From positions 56,792 to 120,791 of the forward strand of contig JBDNHI010000103.1 of NCBI GenBank assembly GCA_041694635.1: a stretch of DNA of 64,000 nt, read 5' to 3'. The notes beneath the pieces are model-generated. The model saw nothing but the letters and a program-made list of their open reading frames with translations, was not told where the DNA came from and did not search any database. This document shows, piece after piece, positions 8,328 to 17,963 of the stretch; position 1 is the stretch's first letter, and each line of letters starts with the position of its first letter. A program made the translations under genes and the position numbers. This stretch comes from UBA969 sp041694635 (GTDB lineage: Bacteria > Planctomycetota > Planctomycetia > Gemmatales > Gemmataceae).

Positions 8328-10514
8328 ATGAATTCACCCAACTCTCGTTCCCAAGCTGTTCAGGCTATTGCCAACGCTAAGCATCTACTAGAAAGAGTAG
8401 ACTTTCAATCAAAACAATTGAAAGAGCTTTTTGGATGTAATGTGTTTAATGAAAATGTGCAGCGAGAACGCTTGCCAAAATCTGTTTTCAAAGCATTACA
8501 AAAGACAATTAAGCAGGGTGCCCCTCTTGACCCCGATATAGCAGAAAGCGTCGCAAGTGCGATGAAGGATTGGGCTATAGAAAAAGGCGCAACTCATTAC
8601 ACTCATATTTTCCAGCCAATGACCGGCCTAACTGCTGAAAAGCACGATAGCTTTTTACAAGTAGATAGTTCAGGTCGAGCTTTAGTAGAATTCAGCGGCA
8701 AGGAACTTGTCAAAGGCGAACCCGATGCCAGTTCTTTCCCTTCGGGTGGTATTCGAGCTACTTTTGAAGCTCGTGGTTATACAGGTTGGGATCCAACAAG
8801 CCCTGCTTATATCCTTGAAAACCCCAATGGAACTACTCTGGTTATTCCAACTGTTTTCCTTAGCTGGACAGGCGATATTCTCGATAAGAAAACTCCGCTA
8901 CTTAAATCTATGGAAGTTCTTTCTCATCAGGCGCTTCGAATTGTTCGGCTTTTTGGCAACAAAGATGCCAAGAAAGTCTTTACGACTGTTGGCCCCGAGC
9001 AGGAATATTTTTTAATCGACCGCAGCTTTTATTTAGCCCGCCCTGATCTGCTTCATACAGGCAGAACGCTTATGGGTGCTGCTTCTCCCAAGGGGCAGGA
9101 ACTAGAAGACCAATACTTCGGCCATATCCCCGACCGTGTGATTGCCTATATGGCAGATTGCGAAGCGCAATTGTTCAAACTAGGTGTGCCTGTCAAAACT
9201 AGGCACAATGAAGTTGCTCCTAGTCAGTACGAAATCGCTCCTATTTTTGAAGATTCAAATCTTGCGACCGATCATCAAAATCTGTTGATGGAAATCCTGC
9301 GTAAGACAGCGCCTAATTACGGCATGGCGTGTTTGTTCCACGAAAAACCTTTTGCAGGTATCAATGGATCTGGTAAGCACAACAACTGGTCAATGTCTAC
9401 TGACTCTGGCGAAAACCTGCTTAACCCAGGCGATACTCCCCACGAAAACGCTCAGTTCCTTGTATTCTGTGTTGCAGTTATTCGAGCTGTTGCAAAGTAT
9501 CCAGAACTTCTTCGCGTTGTGGTAAGTGGCGCAGCGAATGATCACCGACTTGGCGCAAATGAAGCTCCCCCTGCAATTATGTCGATTTTCTTGGGCGACC
9601 AGCTCCAAGATATTATGGATCAAATTGAAGCGGGTGGTGCAAAGAGTACCAAGCAAGGTGGGGAAATGGCAATTGGTGCAACCGTATTGCCAAAACTTCC
9701 ACGCGATGCAGGCGACCGCAACCGAACCAGTCCTTTTGCCTTCACAGGTAATAAGTTCGAGTTCCGAGCTGTGGGATCTTCCCAATCAGTTTCTGGGCCA
9801 AACTCGGTTCTTAACACCATCGTTGCTGAATCGCTTGACTACATCGCAACCGACCTTGAAAAAGCTGTGAAGGGTGGAAAAGACCTTCATAAAGCTATCC
9901 AAGATTTACTTCCAGGAATCCTCAAGGAAAGCAAAAAGGTTCTGTTCAATGGCGATGGCTATTCGGAAGAATGGCATAAAGAAGCCGAGAAGCGTGGGTT
10001 GCCAAACCTTCGTACCACCACCGAGGCACTACCAGTAATCATCCGAAAAGATAGCATTGATCTTTTCACCAAGTACAAGGTCTACACCGAGAAAGAACTT
10101 CATAGCCGATTTGTCATCCTCTGCGAAAACTATGTTAAAACCATCAAAATCGAAGGTAAAACAGGGTTGTTTATGGCAAAAGGTATGATTCTTCCCGCTG
10201 CGATTCGCTTCCAAGGTGAAGTTGCGATTTCGGTAAATGCCACCAAAGCTGCAGGGGTTGAAAACGGCGCTCAACTTGAGTTCTTAAAATCCCTCACCGC
10301 ATTAATCACCGAATTCCAGAAAGCTATTGCCCATTTAGAAAAGGTGCTTGGCGAACACGCAATGGGCGATGACCTTGCACACGCAGTTCATGCTCGTGAC
10401 CATATTTTAATCAGCCTTGTCAAACTGCGAACCGTTGCAGATAAACTTGAAACCATCGTTGCTGATGATCATTGGCCATTACCAACCTACCGCGAAATGC
10501 TCTTTATCAAGTAA
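8328..10514 (+). CDS. glnN: Glutamine synthetase type III
   Basis: The 728-residue size and sequence match GSIII, a large glutamine synthetase found in Bacteroidetes, cyanobacteria and some planctomycetes. Landmarks include the N-terminal block LPKSVFKALQKTI, SFPSGGIRATFEARGYTGWD, the metal-site segment TVGPEQEYFLIDR, HNEVAPSQYEIAPIFE, INGSGKHNNWSMSTDSGENL and NRTSPFAFTGNKFEFRAVGS. The start ATG has AGAGGA ten bases upstream. It lies directly behind the GSI gene, so two enzymes for the same reaction share a locus. A strong terminator ends the gene at 10527-10567. Confidence 0.96.
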   Translation: MNSPNSRSQAVQAIANAKHLLERVDFQSKQLKELFGCNVFNENVQRERLPKSVFKALQKTIKQGAPLDPDIAESVASAMKDWAIEKGATHYTHIFQPMTGLTAEKHDSFLQVDSSGRALVEFSGKELVKGEPDASSFPSGGIRATFEARGYTGWDPTSPAYILENPNGTTLVIPTVFLSWTGDILDKKTPLLKSMEVLSHQALRIVRLFGNKDAKKVFTTVGPEQEYFLIDRSFYLARPDLLHTGRTLMGAASPKGQELEDQYFGHIPDRVIAYMADCEAQLFKLGVPVKTRHNEVAPSQYEIAPIFEDSNLATDHQNLLMEILRKTAPNYGMACLFHEKPFAGINGSGKHNNWSMSTDSGENLLNPGDTPHENAQFLVFCVAVIRAVAKYPELLRVVVSGAANDHRLGANEAPPAIMSIFLGDQLQDIMDQIEAGGAKSTKQGGEMAIGATVLPKLPRDAGDRNRTSPFAFTGNKFEFRAVGSSQSVSGPNSVLNTIVAESLDYIATDLEKAVKGGKDLHKAIQDLLPGILKESKKVLFNGDGYSEEWHKEAEKRGLPNLRTTTEALPVIIRKDSIDLFTKYKVYTEKELHSRFVILCENYVKTIKIEGKTGLFMAKGMILPAAIRFQGEVAISVNATKAAGVENGAQLEFLKSLTALITEFQKAIAHLEKVLGEHAMGDDLAHAVHARDHILISLVKLRTVADKLETIVADDHWPLPTYREMLFIK

Positions 10515-10526
10515 GAGTAGAAAGCA

Positions 10527-10567
10527 AAAAAGAACCCCAAGGTATAGCTACCTTGGGGTTCTTTTTA
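10527..10567. terminator. Bidirectional intrinsic terminator after glnN
   Basis: A perfect stem AAAGAACCCCAAGGTA / TACCTTGGGGTTCTTT with loop TAGC is flanked by an A run on the left and a T run on the right. It can stop transcription of glnN and of the convergent DUF1080 gene. Confidence 0.93.
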
Positions 10568-10579
10568 TTTAACAATTAC

Positions 10580-11389
10580 TTACTTAGAGTCTTTGATTTT
10601 ATTTAGCTCTTTAAGTTTATTTGCGACGCTTGCTTTTTCTGGTGAAAGCAGTTCTTTGAATTCTCTGACCCAGATATTACGGAACTTGACTGGGTTGCCG
10701 TGAAACTGGATATCGATGGGAAGCTTCTCGGGGTGAGCTTTGAATTCTGGTGGCCGATCGTACATAGTGCCGCCTTGAAGTTCGGAATGGTTTTGCACGA
10801 GTACGCCGTTATGAAGTACGGTAAAGTTCCCAGGTTTTAAGACTTTGCCCTCTTTATCAAATCTTGGGGTATTAAAGATAATATCGTAAGTTTGCCAATC
10901 GCCAGGTTTATTGGAAGCATTAACAAGGGGTGGATACTGCTTGTAGATGGAAGCAGCTTGGCCATCGAAGTAGGTTTTATTTTGGAAGGAATCGAGGATT
11001 TGGATTTCGTATTTGCCCATAAAGTAAACGCCGCTGTTGCCACGCCCTTGGCCATTACCTTCAACTTTTTCAGGAGAGGCCCATTCGAGGTGTAATTGGA
11101 CATCGCCAAAGGCTTGTTTAGTAGAGATGCCTGATTTGAAAGCAGTGGCTATGCCGTCGCTGATTTTCCAATTTTCGCCGTTCTTCCAGCTAGAAAGGTC
11201 TTTGCCATCGAAAAGAATAATAGCATCGGAAGGAGGTCCGCCCGCTACCCCAGGTGTAACCACTTTCGGTTCGGGCCATTCAATACCACTTTTAAATTCT
11301 TTTTGAGCCAAGGCAGAAGCACCTGAAAGCAACAATGCGACCAGGGAAGCAGCAAAAGGTTTGCGTAAGGAAACAGGAAAAAGATTCAT
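10580..11389 (-). CDS. Secreted DUF1080 protein (3-keto-disaccharide hydrolase-like)
   Basis: The 269-residue product has a Sec signal peptide (positive start, hydrophobic residues about 12-27, AxA at ALA-Q) and one DUF1080 domain. Typical parts are AIILFDGKDLSSWK, GNSGVYFMGKYEIQILDSF, PGDWQTYDIIFNTPRFD, FTVLHNGVLVQNH and IDIQFHGNPVKFRNIWVRE. DUF1080 has a laminin-G-like jelly-roll fold; some members hydrolyse 3-keto-glycosides, and planctomycetes carry many copies. Substrate is unknown. It converges with glnN across a shared terminator. Confidence 0.9.
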   Translation of the reverse strand: MNLFPVSLRKPFAASLVALLLSGASALAQKEFKSGIEWPEPKVVTPGVAGGPPSDAIILFDGKDLSSWKNGENWKISDGIATAFKSGISTKQAFGDVQLHLEWASPEKVEGNGQGRGNSGVYFMGKYEIQILDSFQNKTYFDGQAASIYKQYPPLVNASNKPGDWQTYDIIFNTPRFDKEGKVLKPGNFTVLHNGVLVQNHSELQGGTMYDRPPEFKAHPEKLPIDIQFHGNPVKFRNIWVREFKELLSPEKASVANKLKELNKIKDSK

Positions 11390-11470
11390 GAAAGATACTC
11401 CGAGATGAGGAATGTTAAAGGGCCAGAAGAGAGATTCTATTATGAAATGGAAGTGAATCCAAAAGATTTA

Positions 11471-12631
11471 TTAGCGGATAGTAAACTTGTTTCCGGGTAG
11501 TCGTTTGATCAGGCGCTTCATTTCCATACCTATCAATTTGCCTGCAATAACAGAGGCACTTTGACTGGTTTGCCTAATGATTTCATCCATGTAAATTTCA
11601 TTAACTACAAGTAAGTGCCAAATTTTGGATTCAATATCGTCGAGTCCGGTGGGTAAAATAGCCAAGGTATTAGTTTCCGCTTTATTGGGTTTTTCTTTAG
11701 GTGCATCTGTAATTCCGGGTAAAAGCTTTTGACTAAAAGAAGGTGCCCAATCCCTTAGTTCGTCGAGTATATCATCAACAGAGCGAACTAAAATTGCCCC
11801 TTTCCGAATCAGAGCATTGGTGCCACCACTTGCGGAAGATTCAATACTACCCGGAACAGCCAAAACAGGTTTACCTTGTTCTGAAGCATGAACAGCAGAA
11901 ATAAGAGCGCCACTTTTCTCGGCTGCTTCTATAATAATAACGGCTTTGCTTAAGCCGCTGATGATACGATTTCGTGCAGGAAACATTCCAGGCAGAGGAT
12001 CTTGCATCATCGGGGCTTCTACAATAAGTGCACCTGCTTGTGCCACTTCCTGCGCAAGCTTTAGATGTTCGGGTGGATAAATTTTGGATAACCCGCCCGC
12101 AAGGACTGCAATGGTTCTTCCCCCCGCTTCTAATGCTCCAAGATGAGCTTCTGCATCTATCCCACGGGCCAAGCCGCTTACAATAGTGTACCCTGCCTGA
12201 GCCAACCCCTTGGCGAATTTTCTTGCAATTCGTTTCCCATACTCGGTGCAAGCTCTGGATCCTACAATGGCAACGGCCTTAGAATCGGTGGGGAGAATCG
12301 TTCCTTTATAATAAAGCACCCGAGGCGGGTCATAAATATTAGCAAGCGATTCGGGGTAATCGGGCTTATCTTTAAGCAGCGCTTTCACACCGTGCAGGCG
12401 CATGTTGGAAAGTTCAATTTCCGCATCGTATTTCCTAAAAGAATCGTAAAGTTTTAGTGCGATATTATGGCCAAGATGAGGCACGCTTGCTAAGGCTTCA
12501 GGCTTAGCAAGCAAGATGGCCTCGGGTGTTTTAAACTTATCAACGAGTGCCTGAGTCAGCCTTGGTCCAAGGCCGGGAACTAGATTTAAAAGTAACCAAG
12601 GCTTTAATTCTTCGTCTGATGGTTCATACAT
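11471..12631 (-). CDS. dprA: DNA processing protein DprA
   Basis: DprA (Smf) binds incoming single-stranded DNA in transformation and loads RecA. The 386-residue protein has an N-terminal helix-hairpin-helix region (LVPGLGPRLTQALVD, about 15-70), the Rossmann-type DprA core (AIVGSRACTEYGKRIARKFA, then IVSGLARGIDAEAHLGAL, PARNRIISGLS, VHASEQGKPVLAVPGS, about 95-295) and a C-terminal winged-helix region (about 325-386). All core motifs are intact. It starts 15 bases after the aroB stop on the same strand, so the two are likely cotranscribed. Other competence genes are not in the window. Confidence 0.95.
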   Translation of the reverse strand: MYEPSDEELKPWLLLNLVPGLGPRLTQALVDKFKTPEAILLAKPEALASVPHLGHNIALKLYDSFRKYDAEIELSNMRLHGVKALLKDKPDYPESLANIYDPPRVLYYKGTILPTDSKAVAIVGSRACTEYGKRIARKFAKGLAQAGYTIVSGLARGIDAEAHLGALEAGGRTIAVLAGGLSKIYPPEHLKLAQEVAQAGALIVEAPMMQDPLPGMFPARNRIISGLSKAVIIIEAAEKSGALISAVHASEQGKPVLAVPGSIESSASGGTNALIRKGAILVRSVDDILDELRDWAPSFSQKLLPGITDAPKEKPNKAETNTLAILPTGLDDIESKIWHLLVVNEIYMDEIIRQTSQSASVIAGKLIGMEMKRLIKRLPGNKFTIR

Positions 12632-12646
12632 GGGCGTTGGAACTAC

Positions 12647-13759
12647 TCAGGTTTGGGGTGACAAAACTCCTTTAACATCATCTTCCGAGACATCATCAAA
12701 AAGAGAAACCTCGCCCAGTTTGGTGGGTAGAATGAATCTCAGTTTGCCATTCACCGACTTCTTATCATTTCGCATCACATCGATCAAAGCTTTAGAAGAA
12801 AGTAAAGGAGGCTTCGTTGGTAGCTTAAATACATTGAGTAAATCCACCAATCTACGATCAAGATTTGCATCAATCATACCTCGCTTAAGAGCAAGTTTAT
12901 TAGCACAAACCATGCCTGCAGCCACTGCTTCGCCATGCAACCATGTGCCGTAACCGCCTATGGTTTCAAAAGCATGAGCAAAAGTATGGCCAAAATTTAA
13001 TACAGCCCTCAACCCTGTTTCTTCCCTCTCATCTTGTGAAACAACGAAAGCTTTCAGCTCGCAAGATCGCTTGATAATTTGCCTGAGGGTATGGGGTTGC
13101 CTGTCGAGAATAGCTTGGGCATTGGTTTCTAGGAAAGAAAAGAACTCGGGGTCAAGGATCATGCCATACTTTACAATCTCAGCAAGTCCGCTGTGAAATT
13201 CACGCTCAGGAAGGGTATTTAACATGTTGATATCGATAGCAACTCCAGAGGGTTGATGAAATGCGCCTATCAGGTTTTTGCCTTTTGGGTGATTGATGCC
13301 AACTTTTCCACCAACAGAACTATCCACCATGGAAAGCAAGGTGGTAGGTATCATAAAAAGTGGAATTCCACGATTAAAAGTTGCAGCGACAAACCCTGCT
13401 AGGTCTCCCACCACACCGCCTCCCATAGCAACCACCATGGCTTTACGGTCGGCCCGAACTTTTACTAGTTCATCATAAAGCTTGGCAGTGGATTCGAGGC
13501 ATTTCTGATTTTCACCAGAAGGCAAAACCACTTTCGTTATTATTCTATTTGAATCTTGCAGCCCTTTAATAAGTTCAGAGGCAGCAGGTTCAACCTTTTG
13601 GTCACAAACGACAAAAAGAGAATTGGCGTTTGATATCGCCAAATTTAGAGAGGAAATATGAGGGAGAAAACCTTCGCCTATAATAATGTCATAACTTCTT
13701 GGGCCCAGTTCAACACGGACTTTGTCAGGTTGTTGGTTACTATTTGATTTCAAGTTCAT
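12647..13759 (-). CDS. aroB: 3-dehydroquinate synthase
   Basis: AroB makes 3-dehydroquinate from DAHP, the second step of the shikimate pathway, using NAD and a divalent metal. Motifs present are GGGVVGDLAGFVAATFNRG, TTLLSMVDSSVGGKVGINHP, KNLIGAFHQP and the metal-binding LNFGHTFAHAFE. The open frame extends upstream to 13858, but ATG 13759 is preceded by AAGGTGAG and gives a normal 370-residue protein, so I chose it. It is the first gene of an aroB-dprA pair and is divergent from the SNF2 gene. Confidence 0.96.
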   Translation of the reverse strand: MNLKSNSNQQPDKVRVELGPRSYDIIIGEGFLPHISSLNLAISNANSLFVVCDQKVEPAASELIKGLQDSNRIITKVVLPSGENQKCLESTAKLYDELVKVRADRKAMVVAMGGGVVGDLAGFVAATFNRGIPLFMIPTTLLSMVDSSVGGKVGINHPKGKNLIGAFHQPSGVAIDINMLNTLPEREFHSGLAEIVKYGMILDPEFFSFLETNAQAILDRQPHTLRQIIKRSCELKAFVVSQDEREETGLRAVLNFGHTFAHAFETIGGYGTWLHGEAVAAGMVCANKLALKRGMIDANLDRRLVDLLNVFKLPTKPPLLSSKALIDVMRNDKKSVNGKLRFILPTKLGEVSLFDDVSEDDVKGVLSPQT

Positions 13760-13925
13760 CTCACCTTGAGAAGCGCAAACGATTCTATTTAGCCACTGTG
13801 CCAAACGGATGGCACTCAAAGCTTTATTATAATTTACAAATTTGAGTAAACACAACAACTTATTTAAACTCTGATAAGCAGATTCAAGCTAGAATAAGGG
13901 AATAAACTTTTTCCTAGGTGCCACT

Positions 13926-16109
13926 ATGTTGCGAGAAGAGCAAATAGATTTAAGAAGATTGCGGGCGAGTCAATCCGATTTTCGCATTGAAAATCAGGGA
14001 AGAAACAAGGTATTTAGTGATTATCGGGTGTTTAATAAACAACGAAACTCCAGTTATAGGGTCAGCATTCGAGGTTTCCACCCGGGCAATAATTTCTGCG
14101 AATGCCCGGACTTCAAAACAAATACTCTGGGAACCTGCAAACATATTGAAGCTGTGCTTGAAACACTTCAGAAAGCCAGTCAGGGATTACCTAAACGAAA
14201 GCATGCGCAAATCACTAGGCCCGAAATTGTCCTGCGCTACGATACTAAATTAAGGCTTGGTATTCTCTTGCCCCCCAGACCTTCCCCCACCTTAGAAAGC
14301 CTAGCCCTTGCGTTTTTTGATCAAAATGCTGATCTAAAGCAGGATGCAAACCTCGAAGAGTTGATGAAGCAAATTGAAAAAACCCCCGAGGAAGTTACAG
14401 TCTATTCAGATGCTCTAGATTTTATCAATGATGAACTTGAATCGAAAAAAATGGCTCTTCGAGAGAATGAACTTCGAACCCTTTACGCCAACGAACAATG
14501 GTTTCCCAACCTTTTGAAAACCGAACTTCTTCCCTATCAGGTTGAAGGGGCATTATTCCTAGCTTTCCGGTCTCGGTGTATTCTTGCTGATGATATGGGG
14601 CTTGGAAAAACCATTCAAGCCCTTGCTGCGGTAGAATTGATGGCAGCCGAACGCAACTTAGAACGCGTTTTAATCGTTACCCCTGCTTCGCTCAAATTCC
14701 AATGGCTTGAAGAAATTTGTAAATTTACCGACAGACAAGTGCAAGTCATTGAAGGGTCTGAAACTGAAAGAGAAAAACTTTACGCAACCCCTACTTTTTA
14801 TCGCATTGTCAATTATGACCTTGTCCGATCCGATCTGATGAAAATTAATGCTTGGGAACCCGATTTGGTAATCCTTGATGAGGCCCAGCGAATTAAGAAC
14901 TGGGAAGCCGAAACCACAAGAGAGGTTAAAAAATTAAAAAGCAAATTTGCCTTCGTTTTAACAGGAACTCCGCTAGAAAATCGACTAGAAGAACTTTATA
15001 GCATTGTGCAATTTGTCGATGCAAGAAGGCTTGGCCCAGCGTTTCAATTTCTCAATGATCATCGGAAAACCAATGCTGCAGGAAAAACTATCGGGTACCA
15101 TAACCTAGATCAGATTCGAGAAAAATTAAAACCAATTTTACTGCGCAGGTCAACCGATAAAATCCAGGCAGAGCTACCCCCAAAAATAGATGTCCCTATT
15201 AGGCTAGAGTTATCTCCAAATCAACAAAAACTGCATTCCGAACTTATGGAGCAACTCGCAAAAGTCGTTTCAAAAAAAACTCTTACCGATGTCGACCGCA
15301 ATCGATTGCTTAAGATTTTGTCTCGACTAAGGCTTGTTTGCAACTGCGCCTCTTTGGTGGATGAAAAAATTAGCCCTGATGATTCCCCAAAAATTATTGA
15401 ACTGATTATTAGGATTAAAGACCTAATAGCATCGGGCACAAAAAAAATCGTCATCTTTTGCGAATCAAAAGACTTCCTGAATCAACTTCAAGTTAAATTA
15501 AACCTTCATTCCATTGGCCATGTCTTTTTGCATGGCCAACTTTCAGGCACCAACAGGGCCAATATTGTTAAACAATTTCGCGACGATCCCGCTTTCATGA
15601 TCTTCCTCAGTACCGATGCAGGCAGTACCGGGTTGAATTTACAATTTGCAAATACACTCATCAACTTAGATACGCCTTGGAACCCAGCAGTGTTGGCGCA
15701 GCGCCTTGCTCGAGTTCTTCGTATGGGGCAGAAGAAAACCGTTCAGGCTTTTCATTTTATCATGGGGGGAAGCATCGAAGAAAAAGTGCTGCAATCCCAG
15801 GAGAAGAAAAAACAACTATTCGAGAATCTTTTTGGAAAAGCGGAAGATCCGTTGGAATGGGAATCGAGTCAGGGGCAGGAATTTCTGGAGCAGGCTAAAA
15901 ACTGGGTGCAACCCAAGGAACCACTTGGTTTCTCTGGGGCTCCAAGCATCCAAGAATTAATAGAAACAGCGGTACCCTTTTTTGAGGCACTACTTCATTG
16001 CTTGGAAGGGGATAAAACCAAGCTAGAGCTATCGGAATTGCCCGAAGCCTTAAAAATTCGATTTTTAGACCTTTGCAAAAGACTCTCAAATCAAAATAAA
16101 ATTCCGTAA
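13926..16109 (+). CDS. SWIM-domain SNF2-family helicase
   Basis: The 727-residue protein begins with a SWIM zinc finger (C58-x-C60 ... C71-x-H73, with CECPDF and TCKHIEAV) expected to bind DNA or protein. The SNF2 ATPase follows: Walker A DDMGLGKTIQAL at about 222, LILDEAQ-type motif II (VILDEAQRIKNWE), motif III TGTPLENRLEELYSI, the helicase C half with FLSTDAGSTGLNLQ, and motif VI QRLARVLRMGQKKTVQAF. Such proteins move along double-stranded DNA to remodel or displace bound proteins; the bacterial role is mostly unknown, with links to transcription and repair. No restriction or defence partner is adjacent, so I treat it as a housekeeping remodeler. Confidence 0.93.
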   Translation: MLREEQIDLRRLRASQSDFRIENQGRNKVFSDYRVFNKQRNSSYRVSIRGFHPGNNFCECPDFKTNTLGTCKHIEAVLETLQKASQGLPKRKHAQITRPEIVLRYDTKLRLGILLPPRPSPTLESLALAFFDQNADLKQDANLEELMKQIEKTPEEVTVYSDALDFINDELESKKMALRENELRTLYANEQWFPNLLKTELLPYQVEGALFLAFRSRCILADDMGLGKTIQALAAVELMAAERNLERVLIVTPASLKFQWLEEICKFTDRQVQVIEGSETEREKLYATPTFYRIVNYDLVRSDLMKINAWEPDLVILDEAQRIKNWEAETTREVKKLKSKFAFVLTGTPLENRLEELYSIVQFVDARRLGPAFQFLNDHRKTNAAGKTIGYHNLDQIREKLKPILLRRSTDKIQAELPPKIDVPIRLELSPNQQKLHSELMEQLAKVVSKKTLTDVDRNRLLKILSRLRLVCNCASLVDEKISPDDSPKIIELIIRIKDLIASGTKKIVIFCESKDFLNQLQVKLNLHSIGHVFLHGQLSGTNRANIVKQFRDDPAFMIFLSTDAGSTGLNLQFANTLINLDTPWNPAVLAQRLARVLRMGQKKTVQAFHFIMGGSIEEKVLQSQEKKKQLFENLFGKAEDPLEWESSQGQEFLEQAKNWVQPKEPLGFSGAPSIQELIETAVPFFEALLHCLEGDKTKLELSELPEALKIRFLDLCKRLSNQNKIP

Positions 16110-16269
16110 GTGTATGATATAAAACAACTTGAATAGAATACTTTAGTTTTAATAATAATTAAAAATATTTTAATAAATGCGAAACATTGAGAACGAAATC
16201 GTGTTCAGTACTTAAGTGATAGGTGTGTATACCTGCTTAAATACCAACGCTTGCCTCAGGAAATCAATC

Positions 16270-17922
16270 ATGCAAATTTCATGGAAAACAATCGGATCTA
16301 AGGTTGCAATTATTGCCTTGGTGTTTGCAATTATTGAAATCGCAGATGCAGCACCACCCGAAGTCAAGGATACAGTCCCTGCAAAAACCAAGGAAGAAAA
16401 GAAGTTATCTAAAACTTCTGCAAAACCTATTATTGCAAAGCCACTCATGTTGGTTAAGGCTTTATCTCGGCTTATTGATGTCGAGATTTTGAAAAAGCTT
16501 AAAGAAGAAAAAGTTAACCCATCTGCGAAAAGCACCGACTCCGAATTTCATCGCAGGGCTTACCTCGATATCATAGGTCGAATTCCCACCTCAGATGAAA
16601 CCAAGGCTTTCCTTGAAAATACCGTAGCAAACAAAAGAGAAAAGCTGATCGATGATTTGCTTGCAAATGATGGATTTGGCAAGCATATGGCTGATATTTG
16701 GCAGGCCCTGCTTTTGCCCAAAATTTCTGACAATCGTCGGGTAAATTCTGAGCCTCTTGTCGTTTGGCTCGAAAAGCATTTCAACGCCAACACCGGCTGG
16801 GATCAGGTTACTAAAGAACTTCTAACTTCTACAGGCAGTCAGGATGAAAACGGCTCGATCACTTATTTTGTCTCTAATAATTCAGTCGATAAAATAACCG
16901 ACTCTGTTACCAAGCTTTTCTTGGGAGTTCAACTTCAGTGTGCTCAATGCCATGACCATCCATTTGTTGAATGGAAGCAGAAGGATTACTGGGGCGTTGC
17001 AGCATTCTTTATGAAAGTTCAGGCCGCACCACCAAGAAATAAAGATATGTCTTCCCCTACCGTAACGGAAGGTAAGGTAATCAACAAGAAAAAGAACAAC
17101 CTTCCCGAAGCTGCAAAGTTTGTAAATGCAAAATTCCTCGCTTCCGAAGAACCAAAACTAAATAACGAAGAACCTTTCCGGCCTGTTCTTGCAAACTGGC
17201 TTACTTCGAAGTCTAACCCATTCTTTAGCAATGCGATGGCAAACAGGCTTTGGGCCCAGTATTTTGGCAAAGGCCTTGTAGACCCGCTGGATGATATGCA
17301 CGATGGAAATCCTGCTACGCATCCCGAACTTCTTGCGAGCCTTGCAAGTCAATTTTCCGCATCGAATTTTGATATTAAGTTTTTCATCAGGGCCATCTGC
17401 AATAGTGAAACCTACCAAAGAAGCAGCAAGCCTAATGCTTCTAATAAAGAAACTAATATTGCACTTCTTTCGCATATGCCAATTAAGAATATGAGCCCCG
17501 AACAACTGTTCGACAGTTTAACCATCGTGCTAGGTTCCCCTAGCAGAGGTAATCAAAAACAACCTGCAAACAAACCACAAAAGAACCAACCCAAGGGAGC
17601 TAGGGCTCAATTTGTAACCTTCTTTCAAGCTGAAGAGGGTGCCTCTGCACTTAGCTATGAAACGGGTATTCCTCAAGTCCTTCGCCTGATGAATTCACCG
17701 CAAATGAATGCTGAAGCCGGGGTTTTTAGGATCATTGATAAAACCGCTGATGCAAAAACATCTATCGAAAAAATATATCTTTCTGTTCTCAATCGAAAAC
17801 CTACAGATGAGGAATTAGCCCGCATGGTTAACTTCCTTGCAAAGGCTTCCGATCAAAAGAAAGGTTTTGCAGACATGCTTTGGGTTTTACTAAACACTAG
17901 TGAATTCACCTTGAACCACTAA
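16270..17922 (+). CDS. Secreted DUF1549/DUF1553 protein
   Basis: Starting at ATG 16270 (CAGGA about nine bases upstream) the product is 550 residues with a signal peptide (hydrophobic residues 9-23 ending ADA-A). The open frame reaches back to GTG 16216, but that start would precede the signal peptide. DUF1549 covers about residues 50-250 (EFHRRAYLDIIGRIP; CAQCHDHPFVEWKQKDYW, a CxxCH haem-like motif) and DUF1553 about 295-545 (FRPVLANWLTSKSNPFFSNA, FGKGLVDPLDDMHDGNPATHP). These planctomycete-specific exported proteins nearly always precede a DUF1501 gene, as here. The joint function is unknown. This copy is short and lacks an N-terminal cytochrome domain. Confidence 0.92.
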   Translation: MQISWKTIGSKVAIIALVFAIIEIADAAPPEVKDTVPAKTKEEKKLSKTSAKPIIAKPLMLVKALSRLIDVEILKKLKEEKVNPSAKSTDSEFHRRAYLDIIGRIPTSDETKAFLENTVANKREKLIDDLLANDGFGKHMADIWQALLLPKISDNRRVNSEPLVVWLEKHFNANTGWDQVTKELLTSTGSQDENGSITYFVSNNSVDKITDSVTKLFLGVQLQCAQCHDHPFVEWKQKDYWGVAAFFMKVQAAPPRNKDMSSPTVTEGKVINKKKNNLPEAAKFVNAKFLASEEPKLNNEEPFRPVLANWLTSKSNPFFSNAMANRLWAQYFGKGLVDPLDDMHDGNPATHPELLASLASQFSASNFDIKFFIRAICNSETYQRSSKPNASNKETNIALLSHMPIKNMSPEQLFDSLTIVLGSPSRGNQKQPANKPQKNQPKGARAQFVTFFQAEEGASALSYETGIPQVLRLMNSPQMNAEAGVFRIIDKTADAKTSIEKIYLSVLNRKPTDEELARMVNFLAKASDQKKGFADMLWVLLNTSEFTLNH

Positions 17923-17963
17923 ACTAACTTTTTTCACACTAACTATTTTAAGGAACAATTGCT

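Noticed and set aside
13926..16109. SNF2 helicase as part of a defence system
   Set aside because: No nuclease, methylase or phospholipase partner is adjacent; the neighbours are aroB-dprA and a DUF1549 gene.
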